A stretch of 13,988 bases of DNA, taken from JAICJR01 sp036494715. GTDB lineage: Bacteria; Actinomycetota; Thermoleophilia; Solirubrobacterales; Thermoleophilaceae. Below the pieces are notes generated by a model. It saw only the letters and a list, made by a program, of their open reading frames with translations, was not told the origin of the DNA and made no database searches. This document shows, in pieces, positions 10,578 through 13,988 of this stretch. The translations under genes and the position numbers were made by a program. How positions within the stretch are numbered: the stretch's first letter is position 1; the number at the start of each line of letters is the position of its first letter. The stretch covers positions 1-13,988 of the forward strand of contig DASXNY010000197.1 of the NCBI GenBank assembly GCA_036494715.1. The letters run 5' to 3'.

Positions 10578-10665
10578 GACGTCCATGGCGGTCACTCTAG
10601 GTGACCTTGGTGACCCGGCGCTTCTCGAATCCTGATCGGTTTGGGCACCCGCTTCGCGACGCACG
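10578..10665. repeat. Copy 2 of the diverged ~87-bp repeat
   Basis: It matches 7162-7248 in the same orientation and includes gacgtccatgg, the core ggcgcttctcga and tcctgatcggttt, and gacgcacg. It preserves the AraC-tail/VOC-start junction although no intact AraC gene is attached here. Confidence 0.75.
10592..10663 (-). pseudogene. Remnant tail of a second AraC-family regulator
   Basis: Read leftwards, the frame ending at TGA 10592-10594 gives CVAKRVPKPIRIREAPGHQG and then HLE. This aligns with the AraC tail at 7181 (CVAKQVTKPIRNREAP). Upstream in the same frame the residues are Pro/Ala/Arg-rich with no helix-turn-helix signature, and I see no AraC body in 10664-10880. The arrangement (AraC tail, stop, ATG of a VOC-like start 6 bases later) copies the intact AraC-VOC junction. 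It is best read as a decayed or truncated regulator left by recombination. The remainder, 10666-10818, shows nothing I can support. Confidence 0.6.
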
Positions 10666-10818
10666 CACCGTCCGAGCGCAGCCGGGGCCGGGCTTTGGCG
10701 GAGGCTGCTGGCGTGCCATCCCTCGGCGTCCGCTCTGAGGCTGTTTGCCCGTTGACGACCCGGGGATCCGGTTGTCACTCGTCGTTGCGCTGTGCGAGAT
10801 CCTCGCGTCTTCCCTCAT

Positions 10819-10846
10819 GTCACAGACGACCGGGGCTGTCTCGTCT
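10819..10846 (+). promoter_or_regulatory. Predicted ECF41 promoter
   Basis: TGTCACA (10819-10825), a 17-base spacer and CGTC (10843-10846) match what I recall of the ECF41 promoter (TGTCACA at -35, CGTC at -10, spacer about 16-17). It faces the epimerase-like gene and its coupled ECF41 sigma gene, so the sigma factor probably transcribes its own operon. The expected start is near 10852-10855, leaving a leader of about 35-40 bases. Confidence 0.75.
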
Positions 10847-10864
10847 CAGGTCTGAAGAGACAGG
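10837..10864. promoter_or_regulatory. Palindrome over the ECF41 -10/start region
   Basis: The perfect 7-bp arms CTGTCTC (10837-10843) and GAGACAG (10858-10864) enclose a second palindrome, TCAG-GT-CTGA (10847-10856). The element covers the CGTC -10 and the expected transcription start, a position suited to an operator for a dimeric regulator. No such regulator is identified. Confidence 0.4.
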
Positions 10865-10876
10865 CTCCGGGGATCC

Positions 10877-10884
10877 GGAAGGGG
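10877..10884 (+). promoter_or_regulatory. Ribosome binding site deciding the epimerase start
   Basis: GGAAGGGG directly touches ATG 10885 but is 6 bases from ATG 10891, which favours the second ATG. Confidence 0.6.
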
Positions 10885-10890
10885 ATGATC

Positions 10891-11823
10891 ATGCGGGTGT
10901 TCGTGGCGGGCGGGACCGGGGTCCTGGGGCGGCGGCTGGTGCCGCGGTTCGTGGCCCGGGGCCACCAGGTGACGGCTACGACGACGAGCACGGCCAAGCT
11001 GAGCTCGCTGGCCCGGCTGGGCGCGGCCGGCGTCGTCATGGACGGGCTGGATGCGGCGTCGGTCGGTGAAGCGGTGGCGGCCGCCCGGCCGGACGCGATC
11101 GTGCACCAGATGACCGCGATTTCCGTGGCGCACGCCGGCAAGCCCGATATGAAGCACATGGATCGCTGGTTCGCCGGTACCAACCGGCTGCGCACCGAGG
11201 GGACGGACCACCTGCTGGCCGCCGCCGAGGCGACCGGCGTAACCCACTTCTTCGCGCAGAGCTACGCCAACTGGAACGGGATCCGCACGGGCGGATGGGT
11301 GAAGACCGAGGAGGACCCGCTGGACCCGCACGCGGGGACGGCGGCGCACGCGGGGATGGAGGCGATCCGCCACGTCGAGGACGTGGTACTCGGGGCTGGT
11401 GGCACGGTCCTGCGATACGGCGGGTTCTACGGGCCGGGCGCCACCGACGATCAGCTCGAGCTCGTACGCAAGCGACAGTTCCCGGTCGTCGGGGGCGGCA
11501 CCGGGTACTGCTCGTGGGTGCATCTCGACGACGCGGCGAGCGCTACCGTCCTGGCTGTGGAACAGGAGGCGAGGGGCGTGTTCAACATCGTCGACGACGA
11601 ACCCGCCCCGGCCAGCGAGTGGCTTCCCTACCTGGCCGCCTGCGCGGGCGCAAAGCCACCGATGCGGGTCCCCAGGTGGCTGGCCCGGCTGCTGGCCGGC
11701 GAGGTGGCGGTGACGATGATGACCGAGGGGTGCGGCTTCTCCAACGCCAAGGCCAAGCGGGAGCTCGGCTGGGAGCTGCGCTATCCGTCGTGGCGCCAGG
11801 GTTTCAGGGAAGGGTTGGCTTGA
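10891..11823 (+). CDS. NAD-dependent epimerase/dehydratase-like protein (atypical extended SDR)
   Basis: A 310-residue extended-SDR protein. It opens MRVFVAGGTGVLGRRLVPRF, with the nucleotide-binding GGTGVLG at 7-13. Other family landmarks are FFAQSYANWNG (120-130), LRYGGFYGPG (174-183), WVHLDDAA (209-216), FNIVDDEP (231-238) and KRELGW (289-294). The usual catalytic YxxxK is not visible: Tyr125 follows Ser124 but no Lys lies four residues later, so it may bind NAD(P) without classical epimerase chemistry. It belongs to the E (epimerase) class of partners found beside ECF41 sigma factors. The start at ATG 10891 is preferred over ATG 10885 on ribosome-site spacing. Its TGA stop overlaps the TTG start of the sigma gene, so translation is coupled. 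Confidence 0.9.
   Translation: MRVFVAGGTGVLGRRLVPRFVARGHQVTATTTSTAKLSSLARLGAAGVVMDGLDAASVGEAVAAARPDAIVHQMTAISVAHAGKPDMKHMDRWFAGTNRLRTEGTDHLLAAAEATGVTHFFAQSYANWNGIRTGGWVKTEEDPLDPHAGTAAHAGMEAIRHVEDVVLGAGGTVLRYGGFYGPGATDDQLELVRKRQFPVVGGGTGYCSWVHLDDAASATVLAVEQEARGVFNIVDDEPAPASEWLPYLAACAGAKPPMRVPRWLARLLAGEVAVTMMTEGCGFSNAKAKRELGWELRYPSWRQGFREGLA
11806..11814 (+). promoter_or_regulatory. Ribosome binding site of the sigma gene
   Basis: AGGGAAGGG lies inside the end of the epimerase gene, 5 bases before TTG 11820. It fixes the sigma start and the TTGA overlap. Confidence 0.65.
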
Positions 11824-12740
11824 ACCGGGTCGAGGAGTTCGAGGATCTGCGGCCGCTGCTGTTCGCGATCGCGTACCGGATCCTCGGCAGCGTGAGCGAG
11901 GCCGAGGACGCGGTCCAGGAGACCTGGCTGCGCTACGACACCTCCCCGACCCAACCCAGGTCGACCAAGGCCTTCCTCTCAGCCGTCGTGACCCGGATCT
12001 CGATCGACGTGCTGCGCTCGGCACGCCGCCGGCGGGAGGAGTACGTCGGGCCGTGGTTCCCCGAGCCGCTGCTGACCGACCCCTACGAGGACCCGGAGCG
12101 CTCGGCGGAGCTGGCCGACTCGCTGTCGATGGCGGCGCTGCTCCTGCTCGAACGGCTGACCCCGCTCGAGCGTGCGGTCTTCGTGCTGCGGGAGGTGTTC
12201 GGGTTCGGCTTCCCGGAGATCGCGTCGGCCGTGGGGCGATCGGAGGCGGCGTGCCGCCAGCTCGCGATGCGGGCGCGCCGCCACATGGACGCGGGCCGGC
12301 CCCGGTTCGAGGCCGACCGGAGGGAGCGCGAGGAACTCGCCGAGCGGTTCTTCGACGCCTTCCGGGAAGGGGACGTCGACGGGCTGCGGGAGCTCCTCGC
12401 CGCCGACGTCCAGATGGTCGGCGACGGTGGCGGCAAGGCCCCGCAATGGCGGCACATCATCGGCGCCGAGAACGTGGCCCGGGTGCTCGCCGCGATCGTC
12501 GCGCCGCTCGTCCGGATCGGCGTCGTAGTCCAGTCGCACGAGATGAACGGCCAGCCCGGCGCGATCTTCCGCGACCGGGACGGCAAGGTGATCAATACCT
12601 GGACGCTCGACGTACTCGACGGGCGGATCCAGACGATCCGCTCGGTGATCAACCCCGACAAGCTCGGGCACGTGGGTCCCGTGGCGGACGCGTGGGCGCT
12701 CACCCGCGAGGCGACCCGGGCTCGCCGGTCGGCGGATTGA
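11820..12740 (+). CDS. ECF41-family RNA polymerase sigma factor (SigJ-like)
   Basis: 306 residues from TTG 11820. Region 2 spans about 5-70: FAIAYRILGSVSEAEDAVQE (15-34) for core binding and -10 recognition. Region 4 spans about 103-156, with ERLTPLERAVFVLREVFGFG (111-130) and the recognition helix near SEAACRQLAMRARR. A SnoaL-like C-terminal domain fills 165-290. Three group hallmarks are present: WFPEP (79-83) in the inter-domain linker, DGGGK (202-206), and NPDKL (278-282) near the C-terminus. In ECF41 factors the fused C-terminal domain tunes activity and replaces a separate anti-sigma factor; none is encoded nearby. It is coupled to the epimerase gene upstream and lies 232 bases before the CMD gene. 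The inducing signal is unknown. Mycobacterial SigJ is the familiar relative. Confidence 0.95.
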   Translation: MNRVEEFEDLRPLLFAIAYRILGSVSEAEDAVQETWLRYDTSPTQPRSTKAFLSAVVTRISIDVLRSARRRREEYVGPWFPEPLLTDPYEDPERSAELADSLSMAALLLLERLTPLERAVFVLREVFGFGFPEIASAVGRSEAACRQLAMRARRHMDAGRPRFEADRREREELAERFFDAFREGDVDGLRELLAADVQMVGDGGGKAPQWRHIIGAENVARVLAAIVAPLVRIGVVVQSHEMNGQPGAIFRDRDGKVINTWTLDVLDGRIQTIRSVINPDKLGHVGPVADAWALTREATRARRSAD

Positions 12741-12802
12741 CCGGAGGAGCCGGCCCACGCCGTACCGCGAAGCCTGCTGCCGCTCGCCAGGCCGCGGCGC
12801 CG

Positions 12803-12820
12803 CCGGTGGAGGTTCACCGG
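12803..12820. terminator. Inverted repeat after the sigma gene
   Basis: CCGGTG (12803-12808) and CACCGG (12815-12820) form perfect 6-bp arms around 6 bases, 62 bases after the sigma stop. There is no T-run. It may be a weak terminator or a binding site. Confidence 0.3.
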
Positions 12821-12886
12821 TCCCGCATAGGCGCGATCTGCATGAGGTACGACGCTCCCGCAGGTACTGTCGCCGTTGGGGGTTCC

Positions 12887-12903
12887 CGCCCCGGTCCGGG
12901 GCG
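12887..12903 (+). other. Stable hairpin in the leader of the CMD gene
   Basis: cgccccg (12887-12893), a 3-base loop and cggggcg (12897-12903) form a 7-bp GC stem. It lies 69 bases before the CMD start and is not followed by T residues. It could be an mRNA leader structure or a terminator for the sigma transcript. Confidence 0.35.
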
Positions 12904-12972
12904 TATCGAGCGGCTGATGCCCGACATCCTCGGCGGAACGGAAGCCGTCGCCACGCGAATGGAGAACCGGAC

Positions 12973-13296
12973 GTGACCGATCAGCAGGAACCGACCCCGG
13001 CGCAGAAGTTGGTCGGCGACTTCGCGCCCAAGCTCGTCTCGCTCACCGACGACGTGCTCTTCGGCGACGTCTGGGCCCGGCCCGAACTGTCGCCGCGCGA
13101 CCGCAGCCTCATCACGGTCGCTTCCCTGATCACCGGCGGCAACACCGAGCAACTCGGCGGCCACCTGCAGCGGGCCGAGGACAACGGGGTGACCGAGACC
13201 GAGCTCAAGGAGATCATCATCCACCTGGCGTTCTACGCCGGCTGGCCCAAAGCGATGTCCGCGATCACCGTCGCCAGGCGGGTCTTCGGCGCCTGA
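12973..13296 (+). CDS. Carboxymuconolactone decarboxylase (CMD) family protein
   Basis: A 107-residue, all-helical CMD/AhpD-fold protein. It carries the conserved core of the non-AhpD branch: LSPRDRSLITVASLITGGNT (39-58), LGGHLQRAEDNGVTETELKE (61-80) and HLAFYAGWPKAMSAI (84-98), with His64 and His84 as candidate active-site residues. The peroxidatic CxxC of AhpD is absent; there is no cysteine at all. GTG 12973 is chosen because GGAG stands at 12961-12964. CMD proteins are the C class of partners of ECF41 sigma factors, so this gene is a likely target of the upstream sigma, although no clean ECF41 promoter is seen in the 232-base gap. The substrate is unknown. DUF2255 follows 36 bases downstream. 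Confidence 0.92.
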   Translation: MTDQQEPTPAQKLVGDFAPKLVSLTDDVLFGDVWARPELSPRDRSLITVASLITGGNTEQLGGHLQRAEDNGVTETELKEIIIHLAFYAGWPKAMSAITVARRVFGA

Positions 13297-13328
13297 CCGA
13301 GCCGAGGAGAGCCCGAGCCGAGGAGAGC
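13297..13328 (+). repeat. Perfect 16-bp tandem duplication carrying a ribosome site
   Basis: ccgagccgaggagagc occurs twice without a gap (13297-13312, 13313-13328) between the CMD stop and the GTG start at 13333. Each unit contains the Shine-Dalgarno-like GAGGAGAG; only the second is well spaced for the start. Confidence 0.9.
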
Positions 13329-13332
13329 AGCC

Positions 13333-13710
13333 GTGACGACCTGGACCACCGACGAACTCAACAGCATCGGGGACGCGGAAGAATTGGAGATCACGTCGCC
13401 GCGCTCCGACGGCACGCCGCGCCCCTACGTGACGATCTGGGTCGTCCGCGTCGGTGACGACCTGTACGTGCGTTCCGCACACGGCGCGAACAACCCGTGG
13501 TACCGGCGGGCCAGAGCCAGCGGCACCGGCCGGATCCGCGCCGGTGGCCTCGAACGCGACGTCACGTTCGCCGACGCCGAACCCGATGCGATGCCCGGCA
13601 TCGACAAGGCGTACCACGCCAAGTACGACCGGTACGGACCCGCGATCGTGGGGCCCGTCGTCGGCGCGGCGGCCGCACCGGTGACGATCCGCCTCCTGCC
13701 GCACGGCTGA
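13333..13710 (+). CDS. DUF2255 family protein
   Basis: A 125-residue small soluble protein matching my memory of the DUF2255 family. It begins MTTWTTDELNSIGDAEELEI and has the typical block PYVTIWVVRVGDDLYVRSAH (31-50), GANNPWYRRA, and a glycine-rich GTGRIRAGGLERDVTF (64-79). The strand pattern resembles the flavin/F420-binding split barrels such as deazaflavin-dependent nitroreductases, but cofactor binding is not demonstrated. A late IDKAYHAKYDRYGPAIVGPV (94-113) is probably helical. The start is GTG 13333 behind the duplicated ribosome site. It lies 36 bases after CMD with no obvious terminator, so it probably belongs to the same transcript. The last codons sit inside a 22-bp tandem duplication. 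Biological role is unknown. Confidence 0.85.
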   Translation: MTTWTTDELNSIGDAEELEITSPRSDGTPRPYVTIWVVRVGDDLYVRSAHGANNPWYRRARASGTGRIRAGGLERDVTFADAEPDAMPGIDKAYHAKYDRYGPAIVGPVVGAAAAPVTIRLLPHG

Positions 13711-13742
13711 GCCCGCCGCGCCGCACGGCTGAGCCCGCCGCG
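13699..13742 (+). repeat. Perfect 22-bp tandem duplication across the DUF2255 stop
   Basis: ccgcacggctgagcccgccgcg is present at 13699-13720 and again at 13721-13742, followed by a decayed third unit (ccgcgcagctgagcc, from 13743). The first unit holds the last codons and TGA of the DUF2255 gene. It looks like replication slippage; a coding role for the extra copy is not evident. Confidence 0.9.
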
Positions 13743-13863
13743 CCGCGCAGCTGAGCCGGGGCAGCCGATCGAAGCGTCGAACGGCGCACGGCGGGCGGGT
13801 GAATGCCGCGTGTCCGTGGAGACGGCGGGGCGAAACGCGGAGCGGTACGTGCATCATGGTCGG

Positions 13864-13988
13864 GTGACGGGGGTACGGGAGCGGCCGGCGGCGCGGATCC
13901 GGCTGGTCGAGCGGGTCGATGGCATCCTGACATCGGTGTTGGGGCGCCTGCCGCCGCGACTGCGCCGGGTCCTGCCCCGGGAACTGGT
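13864..13988 (+). CDS. 5' end of an uncharacterised gene, possibly GtrA family (partial)
   Basis: From GTG 13864 an open frame runs off the window with strong G/C at third positions, as expected for a real gene here. The 41 visible residues begin MTGVRERPAARIRLVERVDG and continue with a Leu/Arg-rich segment ending RVLPRELV. A short basic cytoplasmic lead like this is common before the first membrane helix of GtrA-type small polytopic proteins (lipid-linked sugar handling), but the diagnostic helices are outside the window. It starts about 120 bases beyond the tandem duplication. A start further upstream in this frame is blocked by few options and no clear ribosome site is seen. Gene reality is likely; the family is a guess. 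Confidence 0.45.
   Translation, partial: MTGVRERPAARIRLVERVDGILTSVLGRLPPRLRRVLPREL

Noticed and set aside
10846..12024. A 392-codon open frame on the - strand
   Set aside because: It is the antisense shadow of the epimerase and sigma genes; Arg/Pro/Ser-rich with no recognisable motif.
12868..12895. Second ECF41 promoter before the CMD gene
   Set aside because: TGTCGCC matches only 5 of 7 bases and the -10 at the right distance is CGGT instead of CGTC; not strong enough to annotate as a promoter.
13699..13757. CRISPR-like repeat
   Set aside because: The units are directly adjacent with no spacers, and the third is decayed; this is a tandem duplication.
12814..13857. A 347-codon open frame on the - strand
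   Set aside because: It is antisense to CMD and DUF2255, both of which have clear family motifs on the + strand; composition is Arg/Ala/Gly-biased.

Overview
This is a GC-rich window from a high-GC Gram-positive bacterium and it reads as two halves. The left half (about 1-6680) has the look of the Thermoleophilia/Solirubrobacterales branch of Actinobacteria. It holds the 3' end of a cytochrome c oxidase subunit III gene, a tiny membrane peptide, an inositol-monophosphatase-family gene, a classical SDR, a PilB/GspE-type ATPase, a cytochrome c-cupredoxin fusion lipoprotein, a GT4 glycosyltransferase, a small zinc-ribbon protein and a Pro/Ser/Thr/Gly-rich lipoprotein. The right half (about 6760-13988) is an accessory region of the kind common in soil actinomycetes: two VOC/glyoxalase-like proteins, an AraC regulator, a UvrA-like ABC ATPase, and an ECF41 sigma-factor locus. 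The taxonomic reading is inference from protein style and composition, because no search could be run.

Layout. 1-1742 runs rightwards: ctaE end, small TM peptide, IMPase, SDR, tightly packed. 1749-5895 runs leftwards: GT4, then the cytochrome c-cupredoxin lipoprotein, then the PilB-like ATPase. 5992-6679 runs rightwards: zinc-ribbon protein and lipoprotein. 6760-10553 runs leftwards: VOC protein B, UvrA-like ATPase, AraC regulator, VOC protein A. 10891-13710 runs rightwards: epimerase-like SDR, ECF41 sigma factor, carboxymuconolactone-decarboxylase-family (CMD) protein, DUF2255 protein. The 5' end of a further gene starts at 13864.

The most coherent system is the ECF41 locus. The sigma factor carries its regulatory SnoaL-like C-terminal domain and the family's linker and C-terminal motifs (WFPEP, DGGGK, NPDKL). 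It is translationally coupled (TTGA overlap) to an epimerase-type partner and followed by a CMD partner, both members of the carboxymuconolactone decarboxylase/oxidoreductase/epimerase set known to accompany ECF41 factors. An almost ideal ECF41 promoter (TGTCACA, 17 nt, CGTC) lies upstream of the epimerase gene, which predicts autoregulation. A palindrome covers the -10 and start-site region of that promoter.

The second theme is a detoxification or drug-resistance style cassette (VOC, UvrA-like ATPase without the UvrB-binding insertion, AraC, VOC). It is bracketed by an ~87-bp diverged repeat: the AraC 3' end/VOC 5' junction at 7162-7248 recurs at 10578-10665, where only the AraC tail survives. 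Two perfect short tandem duplications (16 bp and 22 bp) flank the DUF2255 gene. The change of gene style near 6680-6760, the AraC remnant and these duplications suggest that the right half was acquired or rearranged, but an assembly join cannot be excluded from one window.
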